A stretch of 64,000 bases of DNA from Phialophora verrucosa (Eukaryota; Ascomycota; Eurotiomycetes; Chaetothyriales; Herpotrichiellaceae). Shown piece by piece: positions 10,619-20,039 of this stretch; within the stretch, counting starts at the first letter, position 1; each line of letters begins with the position of its first letter. The notes under the pieces were generated by a model. That model was not told the origin of the DNA. It made no database searches and worked only from the letters and a program-made list of their open reading frames with translations. The position numbers and the translations under genes are program-made. The DNA is taken from the NCBI GenBank assembly GCA_002099365.1, contig MSED01000007.1, positions 1,426,001 through 1,490,000 of the forward strand, written 5' to 3'.

Positions 10619-11634
10619 ATGGATTCTCCCACCACCAAAATATCCCATGGCAAACATACGTTGTCCAGAAAACTGAAGCGCCGGAGTGGTGAGCGTGACT
10701 CAGATTCAGCCCCGCGAGCATTCGCTCCCATTGATAAGAAGGGCAAGCCGCAAGACATGGCGGCCAGTTTCTTGCAGTACTGGTGAGGCTCCAGCGCGGG
10801 TGTCCTTGATCTCAATGGAGCGCTGACGGAGCATCACAGCGCCATGTGCGAGAAGCAAATCATGACCCCATGCAACTCGATCCTCTACTGCAGCGAGGCG
10901 TGAGTCAACCAAACACGCCTACCAATGGAACACTAATTCCTTCCAGCTGCCGTCGCAAAGACGCTGCAAAGCCATTATCGGCGTCCAATTTGTCCCTGGA
11001 CTCCACCTCATCATCTCCTTCTCTTCCCTCCTCACCTCGTCCGACCCTCCCACAGCGCTCCAGTGCTCGTCCAGAGTACCAGGACCCGTCAATGTCTTGG
11101 ATACCTATCGACCTCCATGACCACAAGTCAGATCTTGACCCCACTGAATGGAAGCCAAAATTACCACAGCGTGGTGCCTCGGCCAGTTCCGAGGCCTTTC
11201 GCTACCTGAGTCGCTTCCATCAGACTCAGGTTGGCAATGTGGACAATTCGGATCATGTCAACCGCGAGACCCGTCCGGCCATATTGCGGCACAAAAGCAC
11301 CTTGAGCGTGTCCACTTTGACACCTGGGACCACAACTCCCAGCCTGGCCAACACGCCCACCACCACTGCCTCGAGCGTCGACAGCCTGTACGAGTTCAAC
11401 CTCCGTCCGTTGGCCCCACGCACCAATCCGCTGTACAGCACCAGTGCTGGCCACTCGCGCGGCATTGACTTGGTTACACCACACATTCCGCCACCGGCGG
11501 CGCCAGTGGATGTTGTGGTGGCGGGTTCTGCTGGGGCTCGGGCTGGGAACAATCTCTGGGGTAAGAAGGTCCTTGTGCCTGGCGCGACTCCGAAGGGGGA
11601 AGGATTGGGTGTTTTGTTCGGTAAAGACGGCTAG
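10619..11634 (+). CDS. Ecl1-type life-span regulatory factor
   Basis: Exons 10619-10782, 10840-10899 and 10947-11634 give 303 residues. Splicing creates the Ecl1 family core AASFLQYCAMCEKQI, then CNSILYCSEACRRKD, a compact C-x2-C ... C-x3-C arrangement like a small zinc knuckle, at about residues 48-82. In fission yeast Ecl1-family proteins extend chronological lifespan under starvation. The first 47 residues are basic. The remaining ~220 are Ser/Thr/Pro-rich and probably disordered, with WIPIDLHDH and a short C-terminal GLGVLFGKDG block. An out-of-frame ATG sits 7 nt before the start (see findings). Family confidence is good; N-terminal start could instead be a downstream Met. Confidence 0.85.
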
Positions 11635-11978
11635 AACATTAGAGCGTACTGTGAAAGCCCGAAGCGGTTTGAGAAATACATGCGTAGTCCGACGTGGAAA
11701 AACTGTCCTTCATCGTTCCCTTGTGACTAGGCGCCGGCGCCCTTGCTTACAGCGCGAGCCAAGTGAGCGATCACCGTATCCGCATTTTCAAGCTTGTTTT
11801 CCGTCAAATTCTCAACTGTGTACAATGCATGAACAGTATCCTGACCGCCTAATACGAGGCGGGGTGAAGTACGAGTATATTCTTGAATACCTGCATATAT
11901 ACGAGGTATGATGAGGGGTAAAAAGATCATCGTGCCCGCTCACAACGCAACGAAGGAGAAGCAAGAGTCAAAACAGCC

Positions 11979-11985
11979 AAAAAAA
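11979..11985 (-). terminator. Pol III T-run terminator of tRNA-Ser
   Basis: Seven Ts on the minus strand begin 8 nt after the predicted tRNA 3' end. This is the standard RNA polymerase III stop and supports the tRNA being a transcribed gene. Confidence 0.8.
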
Positions 11986-11992
11986 GACAAAT

Positions 11993-12142
11993 CGACGTCT
12001 ACAGGATTCGAACCTGTGCCTCCGAAGAGAACACCTCAAACTGCACAGTAGCAGGGTGTCTAGGAACCATGTTAGAATATGCGTAACTGAATGTGAGATA
12101 TCAGGTTGCGACTTACCGCCTTAACCACTCGGCCAAAACGTC
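11993..12142 (-). tRNA. tRNA-Ser(GCU) with two introns
   Basis: Read on the minus strand: acceptor stem GACGTTT (12142-12136) pairs with AGACGTC (12000-11994), discriminator G at 11993. The D-arm is GCCGAGTGGTTAAGGC (12133-12118). The anticodon stem is ACACC/GGTGT (12059-12055 with 12035-12031). The loop reads CT-GCT-A, giving anticodon GCU. The variable arm is 13 nt with CTC/GAG pairing, as in type II tRNAs. The T-arm ACAGG-TTCGAAT-CCTGT contains a perfect B box. A 12-nt intron sits at the canonical site after position 37; its GCAG can pair with loop CTGC. A second 57-nt insertion separates G26 from the anticodon stem. Without both, the RNA is 81 nt before CCA addition. It may be a functional gene or a disrupted copy. 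Confidence 0.85.
12060..12116 (-). other. GT-AG-like intron inside the tRNA-Ser gene
   Basis: 57 nt between tRNA position 26 and the anticodon stem. It begins GTAAGT, has CTAAC 13 nt before the end, and ends CTAG. These are the 5' splice site, branch point and 3' splice site of a fungal spliceosomal intron. Exact removal restores a normal tRNA cloverleaf. Nuclear tRNA introns normally lie only at 37/38, so this placement is unusual. Confidence 0.7.
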
Positions 12143-12400
12143 GTGGGTTACTGATGGCACATTTCGAAACTAAAATATATATCTCTGTGGAAGTGAAATC
12201 TTAATGCCGAGGTGTCCGGGCGGCTTGGCGGTCTGGTTCGCCACACTGCAGCCTCCACAAGTACGCCGTACTTGTACCCCGTATGGGCGTGGGTCTTCTT
12301 GCTATACGAAACTGTAACTGTAGAGAATTCATGACATTTCCTATGAGGGCGAGCTTCATCCCCTGCCGTGCTTGCGCGTGAACAATCTTAGCCAAGGACC

Positions 12401-12434
12401 GTGATCGTGATCGTGGTCGTGGTCGTGATCGTGA
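12401..12434. repeat. GATCGT/GGTCGT hexamer repeat
   Basis: Five to six tandem hexamers of GATCGT or GGTCGT. In one minus-strand frame it would read as Arg/Ser-Arg repeats, but no gene supports that frame. Confidence 0.7.
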
Positions 12435-12511
12435 GTTAGGATAAGACCAAGGTTTGTGACTTGCTTGCATAGCTGCTTGCTGCTAGCCTTGCGATGAGAC
12501 TCTAAGACTCT

Positions 12512-12527
12512 CCCTCTCTCTCTCTCT
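12512..12527. repeat. CT microsatellite
   Basis: A run of alternating C and T, about seven CT units. Confidence 0.7.
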
Positions 12528-12960
12528 TGGAACAGTTGGGCACATACACGCTCATCAGACCAGGTGGGACAGGCGTCAGTCTACGAGGTATGTATTACTG
12601 TATCGGGCCGCTGTGTGATCATGGTATATGTATCATCGTGCTTCCTGGTGTTTTTCCCCCCCAATGAGATTCAAGAGCAAGCCTCCCTGAGAGCGGCGAT
12701 ATTGCTTGCTCGCTTGCTTGCTGGTGCGTAATGTCATTTTCACGCTTAACGGGGGCCGGCCTGGCGCACTCTGAAGGAATCAATGTAATCAAGGAGTCAA
12801 AGGTTGGCTTGTCTTGTCTTGTCTCCATATCGATTATTATCGTTGAGCCCCATCCCCGTAGCGACCTGGACTTGGAAGCTTGTGGCTCGTCAAATACAGT
12901 AGGCTCGCCTCACCCGGTGATGGCAATAGGGAGAAAGACGCTCCTCTACAAACGGGTTTC

Positions 12961-13030
12961 AATTCAATTCAGCTCAATCAATTCAATTCAGCTCAATTCA
13001 ATTCAATTCAGCTCAATTTAATTTAATTCA
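12961..13030. repeat. AATTC/AGCTC short tandem repeat
   Basis: About 70 bp made of AATTC pentamers punctuated by AGCTC, decaying to AATTT at the right end. Higher-order unit is roughly AATTCAATTCAGCTC with extra pentamers. It lies in the gene-free 12.15-13.19 kb spacer. Confidence 0.8.
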
Positions 13031-13194
13031 TATGCTACGCTGGTCAGATGCCTCGTTATATCCCATTTGCCAGAAGACGCCAATATCCCGATATACTATC
13101 CTTACCCGGTCCCAGGCGGTTGTCCTTCTGACTCCGCGCGTCTACATGCTGCGACGTATAGATCGTTAGGCTGACCAGCTAGGCAAACATGCCA

Positions 13195-14916
13195 TCAACT
13201 CGCCCACCCCTCGACCGGCGTGAGATAGACGTGGACGCCACCCCTCGGTCGGGCCGTCACGCCGCCCTTGACCTCGATCTCCCGATCCGGATCGACCATC
13301 TCGAACTCCCAGCTCCCGACAAAGGCGGCAAGCAGACACGCGAACTCGGCGACGGCGAACCTGGCGCCGATGCAGCTGCGCGGGCCGTGCAAGAAGGTCA
13401 AGAACGCGTAGTTGCTGACCGCGCCGCCGGCGTTGGCCTGGCCCGGCGCGGTCCAGCGGTCCGGGTTGAACTCGCCGGCATCGTCGCCCCACATCGCGGT
13501 GTTGTGGTTGATGGCCCACGGCGAGAGGATGATTTTCGTGCCCTTGGGCACGAACTGGCCGAGGATCGACGTGTCGTGGGCGGCGTCGCGCAGCGTGAGC
13601 GGCACGGGGGCCCACAGGCGGAGCGTCTCCTGGCACACGGCGTGCAGGTAGGGCATGTTGTCGATGACGTCGGCAGTGATGGGTTGCGGCGGCTTGGCGT
13701 CGGCGTGGTTGGTGGTGGTGTTGTTGTTGTCCAGACCCCGGATGTGGGCGTGGATCTCGGCGCGCAGGCGTTCCTGGATGTCCTTGCGCTGGCAGAGCTG
13801 GTAGACGGCCCATTGGAAGGCCGAGGCCGTGGTCTCGTGGCCCGCGGCCAGGAAGGTCATCATGTTGTTGACGAGCTCGTCGTCGGTGAAGGCGCCGGAC
13901 TCGAGCGCCACGGAGATGATGTCCGGCTGCATGGGTTCCTTGTTGACGAGGCGCTGGCGTTTCTGCTCGACAAGGCGGCGGCACGTGTCCTTGGCAACGT
14001 CGGCCGCCGCTTGGACCTTGCTGTTGCGGTCGACCGGGAGGGCGTTGATGAACCACGCCGGCAGGAAGAACCCGAGGAGGCCGAGGATCTGCGCCGTGCG
14101 GTCCGGCGAGAACACGGCGCGGTAGACGCGGTTCAGCTCGTTCGCCGGGTCCTGGAGCGCGTGGAAGTCCTGGCCCATTCCAGCAACGCCGATAATGTCC
14201 AGTGTCGCGCGGCTGCCCCATTCGCCGATCTCGACGGACGGGCGCGTTGTCGTCGCCTCGTCGACACCACGGGCCGAGGCAGAGGAAGGGGACGACATGC
14301 TCTTGACTTCCTTCTGCATCGCGTGGACCATCTCCTGTGACTTGGCCCAGAAGATCGGGTACAGCTCCTTGATGTGCCGGAAGTGGAACGCTGGGGAGAG
14401 GTTCTTGCGCTGCATCTTGTGGTCGTCACCCTCGGCCAGGAGGATGCCCACGCCCAGGATGCGTCCTATGCCGGAGCTGAGCAGTTCCGGCTTGACGAAG
14501 TCGTAGCTCTTGGTCGTCAGCACCTCGGCCAGGCCTTTCGGGTTGGTGACGAGCAGGCGTTCGCGGTTCCACAGGTGTAGGTACCGGATCAGTCCGTCGT
14601 TGGGGATCTCGTTCGCCCACCGCCGCTGCGGTATCCCGCTCGGTTCGCGCAGAAGCGTCTGCCAGTGGCCGAAGATACGGCTCCCGCCCCCGATGGTCGG
14701 GACATGACGCAGCGGGCTCGTGTAGTGCGGGTAGATGAAAATGCTGTAAAGAGCGCAGACGAGCCATTGTAGTGCGAAAGCTGCGGACGCTGTCCACGAG
14801 TAGGAACCCCGAACCGAGTATTGTGGCGCGAGCTGGACGAGCAGGGCGGCGCTTGCTATCGAGGAGATGGCCCAAAACCTGTATGTGCTCAGGAAGGCTG
14901 GAAATTTAAACGGCAT
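13195..14916 (-). CDS. Cytochrome P450 monooxygenase (intronless)
   Basis: 573 residues, single exon. Hydrophobic N-terminal segments (about 12-32 and 44-62) would anchor it in the ER. P450 signatures are complete: I-helix AGHETT (358-363), ExxR as ETLR (430-433), FNPDRW (483-488) and the heme-binding FLHGPRSCIGARFA with the axial Cys near 515. The enzyme should use NADPH-P450 reductase electrons to hydroxylate a lipophilic substrate; the substrate cannot be inferred. Codon usage strongly favours G or C at third positions, so much that the opposite strand is open for 383 codons, unlike the other two P450s here, which also have six or seven introns. Neighbours (metallopeptidase, O-methyltransferase) lie on the same strand but are separated by ~1-kb gaps. 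Confidence 0.95.
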   Translation of the reverse strand: MPFKFPAFLSTYRFWAISSIASAALLVQLAPQYSVRGSYSWTASAAFALQWLVCALYSIFIYPHYTSPLRHVPTIGGGSRIFGHWQTLLREPSGIPQRRWANEIPNDGLIRYLHLWNRERLLVTNPKGLAEVLTTKSYDFVKPELLSSGIGRILGVGILLAEGDDHKMQRKNLSPAFHFRHIKELYPIFWAKSQEMVHAMQKEVKSMSSPSSASARGVDEATTTRPSVEIGEWGSRATLDIIGVAGMGQDFHALQDPANELNRVYRAVFSPDRTAQILGLLGFFLPAWFINALPVDRNSKVQAAADVAKDTCRRLVEQKRQRLVNKEPMQPDIISVALESGAFTDDELVNNMMTFLAAGHETTASAFQWAVYQLCQRKDIQERLRAEIHAHIRGLDNNNTTTNHADAKPPQPITADVIDNMPYLHAVCQETLRLWAPVPLTLRDAAHDTSILGQFVPKGTKIILSPWAINHNTAMWGDDAGEFNPDRWTAPGQANAGGAVSNYAFLTFLHGPRSCIGARFAVAEFACLLAAFVGSWEFEMVDPDREIEVKGGVTARPRGGVHVYLTPVEGWAS

Positions 14917-15843
14917 CTTGCGCGACGGTCGAGGCGGCTGGCGACTGCAATCGAAATTGAAACTGAGGCTGAAATTGTCGCGGCACGGTAGGTGTCTGGC
15001 GTCTATTGAATGCGCTTTGAGATCTCAGTTCGATTGAGCGAATCGTCCAGATGGTTGAGAAAGCACAATGCCCATCTGGCTTGCCAGCAACTCCGTAGGA
15101 TACTAAGACTACGACTCGATCGCCCTTAAGAGTCAATTGAACAGACACAGAGGGTCAGGTGGAAGGAATGTGAATTAATGTGTGCATTGAAGCCAGATCA
15201 GGCAACCATCAATTGCGAAAGAGAATACGGCGGCTGAATGAGGACACGGGGCAAGATAGCGAAGTCACACTTTCTTTGGCGAGTGCTGTCGACGACACGA
15301 CAGCATGAATCCCTCCGCCGACGGGGTCGGATCAATGACGGCCACGCCATGCCACCCATGCCCGCCACCACACCACCTTGCTAAGCGACATTGTCGGGCG
15401 CATCATTGATGCAACTAATTCATGTTGTCTGACCTCAATATCTATTGGCACTGGCCAATCTTTGCGAAGTACAATGTGCATGCTCGACTCTAGTCTGCGT
15501 CTGACCCTCACGAATTTCCCAACCGAGGCATCAGCTCGAGATCCTTTCCCAAAGCTGGTGCATGTCGCGAACGAATCGGCTATTTGCAGTATTGAGTTAC
15601 GAGATACGGCTTCCGCTTCGGGTTGGGCTGAAAGAGTCACGGCAAGCAATGCCTGTGGTGCTTGAATGCTGAAACAATGTTGTTGCCTTGACTTGAAGGA
15701 CACTTTTGTCTTGATAAAGGCCACCTTTACATAGAGTTCTCGGTAGGATAGCGACAGTGGCCGCGCGCCAGCCAGTGTGAGGATAATACAGCATACAGTA
15801 CAAAGCCGCAGCAGCGACTCAGTTTCGACGGTCTTCAGCCCTA
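14917..15843. other. Intergenic spacer
   Basis: No supported gene. A 171-codon minus-strand frame (15332-15847) starts with a hydrophobic stretch but continues without recognisable composition and overlaps the possible 3' end of the metallopeptidase-like gene, so I leave it out. Confidence 0.4.
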
Positions 15844-16049
15844 TCATGTCCCGCCACTTCTTGTGTAGCTATACGTCCAAAAGTACTTACCATCTTGCAA
15901 CCCCTCCAGCGTCAACTGATCTCCGCTGCAAGTATACTTGACTTCCACATCGGACGTGAAAGCCGAAGTCAGCGGCATATCCACCTCGACCGGAGTGTCG
16001 TCTCCTATTCCCGTGACCGTGGTAGAGGACTTGAACGCTCCCGATCCCG

Positions 16050-17711
16050 TTACTTCGGTCCAGTGGAAGGAACTGTCAACCTCATGGCCACGGGGCCCTC
16101 CATGTTCCCGCTGACGTCGATGTCTGTGCGGAAATCAAATCCAGAGGCAGAGCCATCGTAGCTTATCGTCGTGTGATCGAAGGACATGGATGCCGTCGAG
16201 GCAGACTTGTCGTAGACAAACGTCGACGAGCCACCCACTTTGAGATTCGTGATGGTAGTATCGCTAGCGGATGCCGTAAGTGCAGCCTGGATGGCGGCCT
16301 TCAGGGTGTCAAGATCCAGGTTCCATGTGCCATCCAGACATGCGCCGCCCCCTGCCGGACAGGTCCCTTGGCACGCGCATATCGTGCTCGATTGCCGGGC
16401 GACGCTCAGAACTGGCAGGGGCGGATCGGTTCCATCGGTCGACACAAAGAGGACAACGTAATCTTGAGGACCGGAGCCGCAGCCGACCGTGACCTTTGCC
16501 GGTGTCTTCGCGTCCAATGTGGACCATGTCTTGGCCGTCTTCGCACGATAAAAAATGGTGGTGTCAGCACTCTGGCTTGCTGCACTGATGCCATATATGA
16601 CCTGGTGTTTCGTATCCGGAGCCTGCATAGAGATATCGAGGCGCATGAAGCTGAAGGAAACGAGCTTGCTGGCGGTCCAGCTGAACGGACCATCGTTTTC
16701 ATCCAGCTTCACCGTCTTCGCCTCCTTGTATCCCTCTATATAGACTGGAAAGACCGTGGCCTTCGTGTCAGCATCTCGCCTCAGCTTGATCACGCCGTCG
16801 GCAAAGCGCTGTGCGAATTCCCGGAATTTATCTGGGGTGAAGCCGCCGCTGGCCAGGCGAGCCTGCTCGGCCTTTTCGGTTGAGCTCATTTTTTGCTGGG
16901 AAAGGAAGCTATGGATGTTCTCCAATTCCTGCCTGGTTTCGGTTGGCCGGGTGTACATGTCGAGGAAGAACAGCTCGGCGCTATACTCCTGGTTGTACAA
17001 CGGCACTGTGGGTTGGTAGGTCTGGAACCAGCCTTGAATATTCAAGTTTGGGTGAGAAGAGTCTGAATAGATCTTCAACGTCGGGTCCAGAGGCTCAGGA
17101 AACAACGCGCTGGCGAAGAATGAAGCCCCTCCCTCGTCCCACCGCTTGTTCCAGGGGTGGGCAGTCTGCGCATCTTGCGAGTTGGTACTCATCAGAACAC
17201 AATGGTAGAGTTCGTGGGCGGTCGTCCGGGCCCATTTGTCATAGTCGGGTTGGAACCCCTCCTTCCAGTTGGCGATGAGGACGCTGAACCGACGCTGAGC
17301 TGCAGTGGTGCCCTTTTGAATCCACGTGTCACCCCAGCCGTCAGGAAGCGACGCTGCTGGGATGAATACGAGGTTTGTGGTCAACGGGGCATCATTCAAA
17401 AAACTCCCATAGGTCTTGACCGCTTTCTGGATACCATCGTTGATGCTTTTCAAATGGAGCTGTGCTTTGTCGCCATATACCACCGGAGTGTCGATGCCTT
17501 TGAGCCAGTGATATGTCGACACCTTGAGATTGCCTTGCGTGACCGAGTCTTCCGGCACTGCCACGCAGGGGAGGTTGCCGGACGGGAATTGGGCTTGCTG
17601 CTCGCCGGCAATGAGAGGATAGCAGTTCGTCGTGGCAGCTCTGGGAGCAGGCGATGACAGCACAAGGCTCAAGAGCACACCCAAGATGAAACACAGATAG
17701 GATCTATACAT
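16050..17711 (-). CDS. Secreted zincin-like metallopeptidase, 3' end probably frameshifted
   Basis: The start is the ATG at 17711; upstream in-frame codons lack an ATG. Residues 1-25 (MYRSYLCFILGVLLSLVLSS then PAPRA) form a signal peptide. TTAHELYH at about 163-170 is an HExxH zinc motif and WDEGGASFFA at about 191-200 supplies a candidate third ligand Glu, as in gluzincins, though no named family is certain. The protein then has a Ser/Thr-rich C-terminal region with two Cys clusters (CACQGTC and PAGGGAC). The frame ends at 16050, but an adjacent frame continues about 200 bp with matching composition (HEVDSSFHWTEVTGSG onward), suggesting a one-base loss near a G4C3 run at 16092-16098. It would act outside the cell; the substrate is unknown. 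Confidence 0.75.
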   Translation of the reverse strand: MYRSYLCFILGVLLSLVLSSPAPRAATTNCYPLIAGEQQAQFPSGNLPCVAVPEDSVTQGNLKVSTYHWLKGIDTPVVYGDKAQLHLKSINDGIQKAVKTYGSFLNDAPLTTNLVFIPAASLPDGWGDTWIQKGTTAAQRRFSVLIANWKEGFQPDYDKWARTTAHELYHCVLMSTNSQDAQTAHPWNKRWDEGGASFFASALFPEPLDPTLKIYSDSSHPNLNIQGWFQTYQPTVPLYNQEYSAELFFLDMYTRPTETRQELENIHSFLSQQKMSSTEKAEQARLASGGFTPDKFREFAQRFADGVIKLRRDADTKATVFPVYIEGYKEAKTVKLDENDGPFSWTASKLVSFSFMRLDISMQAPDTKHQVIYGISAASQSADTTIFYRAKTAKTWSTLDAKTPAKVTVGCGSGPQDYVVLFVSTDGTDPPLPVLSVARQSSTICACQGTCPAGGGACLDGTWNLDLDTLKAAIQAALTASASDTTITNLKVGGSSTFVYDKSASTASMSFDHTTISYDGSASGFDFRTDIDVSGNMEGPVAMRLTVPSTGPK

Positions 17712-18499
17712 AATGGGCAAAAGCCAGCGCTGATATCCAGACTAAAACTGCTCGAAGGTGGGTAAACAAGAAAGCACCAGTTCCTTCGACTCTTTATCCC
17801 ATCCTCATGGTCGACCTCGAGACAAAGTACTCACTGGGATTCATTGCTGTATCGTGACTTTTGCAAACCTTAACCCGCATGAGCTGAGCAGAGTCCAAAC
17901 TCTCGGTCCCCCAAAACCTCGACACTTTTCAAGCACCGTCGCAGCCTCATCCTGGTTCTGCCAGATAATTATCCCGTGCAAAGTCACAAGGCAGATGTCC
18001 AGGCGGCAACAACACGAACAAAGGGTCGCCTAGATGCTTAGCACTGTGATACTCAGGCTCACTCTGGCCGATAGGAGCGTCTTCCACGAACCGTAGTGCC
18101 GGAGACAGCTGGCGACGGTAGGAAGGCTCCAGGCGGGCAAGCCTGCAGAGGCAAATGCCAAGTTGAGATAAGCGAAGGGGCTGGCTGGGCTGGGCTGGGC
18201 GCACTGGAATAACAGGGCATTCGGGACAGGAATGGGGAAAGGACCGTGGTCTGAGCGCTACCGGCCGTATTGTGTAGAAACAGCATCCCTTCACCAGTAG
18301 CTGGCGAAGAGAAACAACGGTCAGTGGCTCACTCTAAAGGACAATACAGAGTGCATGATGTGTAGCAAGGCATCAGTGAGGGCAAGGTGAAGAAAGGTGA
18401 AGAAAAAAGAAGATAAAGTGAGATGAAGGTGAGATGCTTGAACGCCGTCAAAAGCTACGCGGACACGTTTATTTGTGTGTTCATTTCTGTTCCCTGCTA
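17712..18499. other. Intergenic spacer
   Basis: About 790 bp between the metallopeptidase start and the O-methyltransferase stop. Nothing coding seen. It should contain the metallopeptidase promoter on its left side. Confidence 0.4.
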
Positions 18500-19989
18500 T
18501 TAGTTGGGCACTTGCTTCAATCCCACCTCCAGCACGGCGAGGACGTTCCCTGGTATTTTCTTGATACTGCGCAGCTCTAATTTCGGATCGCTCTGCTCGA
18601 ACAGTGACTGCCAGCCATCTTCGTCCCTCTCGAGACTGTTGAAGCTGTGATTTTGTCAGCACCCAAAGAAAGGGTTAATAACTAATCAAAATGTGCGGGA
18701 GATGGGTGTCGATTAACGGGGCAGGCAGGCACAGATCGTGGATTCATTCTCACCTAAGCATCATCTCGATGTCCAGCATTCTACGCCGGGGCTGGCATTA
18801 GTACTGCTCTGGAGCAAATGTTCGGAAGGACCGATGCTCACCTTGCGCGCTGCTCCTCCACCTTGCTCAGGACACCCACCTCGGGCATGACCTGGTCTAC
18901 GATGAGGATCCTGCTATCTGGCCCCATCGCAGCGGCGAGATGACTCAATATCTGCGCGGCATATTTGTCCGAATAGTCGTGGCAGATGAACCGGAGGAGA
19001 TAGACGCTGGCGTTCTTGACGGGCTGCTCGGTGAAGAAGTTGTGCGCCTGGAACTTGATGCGGTCGATGTTCTTGTCGGTGGCTCGCTCGCTTTGGGCCT
19101 GCGCGACCACCTTCTCCAGGTCCTGCACAATGAAGTCGAGGTCCGGAGCGGCTGCGGCGATCTCGGAACAGCAGTGACCGAAACTGCCTCCCACATCGAC
19201 GACGAGACCCTTCCCCAGACCCTGCCAGTCGAATGCGTCGACCACGTTCTTGATGCTGTAGCTCTCTCCTGACGCCAGAAATCGCATGCACCCCATGAAC
19301 CGCTGCATCCGGGCGGGATGGCGCTCGAAGTACTCGAACATGGGCAGGTCGGTGTTGTGGCCCAGGTTCCAGCACGTTTCCGTCTTCTCGCCGCTCCCGG
19401 GGTACTTCTCTGTGGCCTCGACAAGCTTTGGACCGCCCATGAAGGACTCTTCCGTGACGTACCCGACGGCGTCTCTGAAGTCGGGCACCAGCAACATCTT
19501 GGACATGGCTGAGTGGGCGACACGGCCGGGTCGCGTCTGGCGGAAGAAACCCTGCGTGGCCACGAACTTGAGCACGCGAGCACACTGGTTGGGGACCACC
19601 CCAGCCTTGACGGCCAGGTCTGTGTAGCTGATATCCCCGCCCACAGGGACATGCTCGGCCAGACGATAGTGGTAGATGAATTGAAGACAAGCGCTCATCC
19701 AATGGCCCGTGAGGCACGTCAGGGCCGCTTCCGCCGGTCCAGCAGCCAGCTGCACGAGGCTCGCAGCCGTCACTTGGAGCTGCATCCTCGCAGTCAAGAT
19801 CTCCTCGGCCAGACGCGGGCAGTTGTCAACACCGGGGGGTCCCGTGCCAGGGAAGAACGGGTATGCGTCGGCGGCGAGAGACGGCAAAGGAAGAGCATTC
19901 CGCTGCAGGTGATCGACTATGATCTGGCTGGTGGCCTGCACCTGCTGTGCGAGCTCCAGGAGAGATGGGCTCAGCTGTTGGTCGGTCAT
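18500..19989 (-). CDS. SAM-dependent O-methyltransferase, plant-COMT type
   Basis: Exons 19989-18842, 18780-18754 (27 nt) and 18644-18500 give 439 residues; the reading frame is maintained across both junctions (QRA-R-MLDIEMML-S-FNSLERD). An N-terminal winged-helix dimerisation region spans about 80-180. SAM motif I is VVDVGGSFG (263-271), acidic D290 follows, and HDYSD at 337-341 contains the likely catalytic His. The C-terminus has the family block SFNSLERDEDGWQSLFEQ. Such enzymes methylate phenolic hydroxyls in fungal secondary metabolism. No PKS or NRPS is in the window, so the substrate is open; the intronless P450 4 kb downstream is a possible partner. Confidence 0.92.
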
Positions 19990-20039
19990 CGTTGGAAGAC
20001 ACCACCACGTTCGTGAGGTCTACGTAGTGATCCTCTGCG

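Noticed and set aside
12201..12470. Frame encoding an SR-like Arg/Ser repeat
   Set aside because: The RS repeat comes only from the GATCGT/GGTCGT simple repeat; the flanks are not protein-like.
13166..14340. Long open frames on both strands over the P450 at 13.2-14.9 kb
   Set aside because: They are shadows caused by the strong third-position G/C bias of the P450; translated products are Arg/Pro/His-rich with no domain.
15332..15847. 171-codon minus-strand frame with a hydrophobic start
   Set aside because: Composition becomes random after 30 residues and it overlaps the likely 3' extension of the metallopeptidase-like gene.
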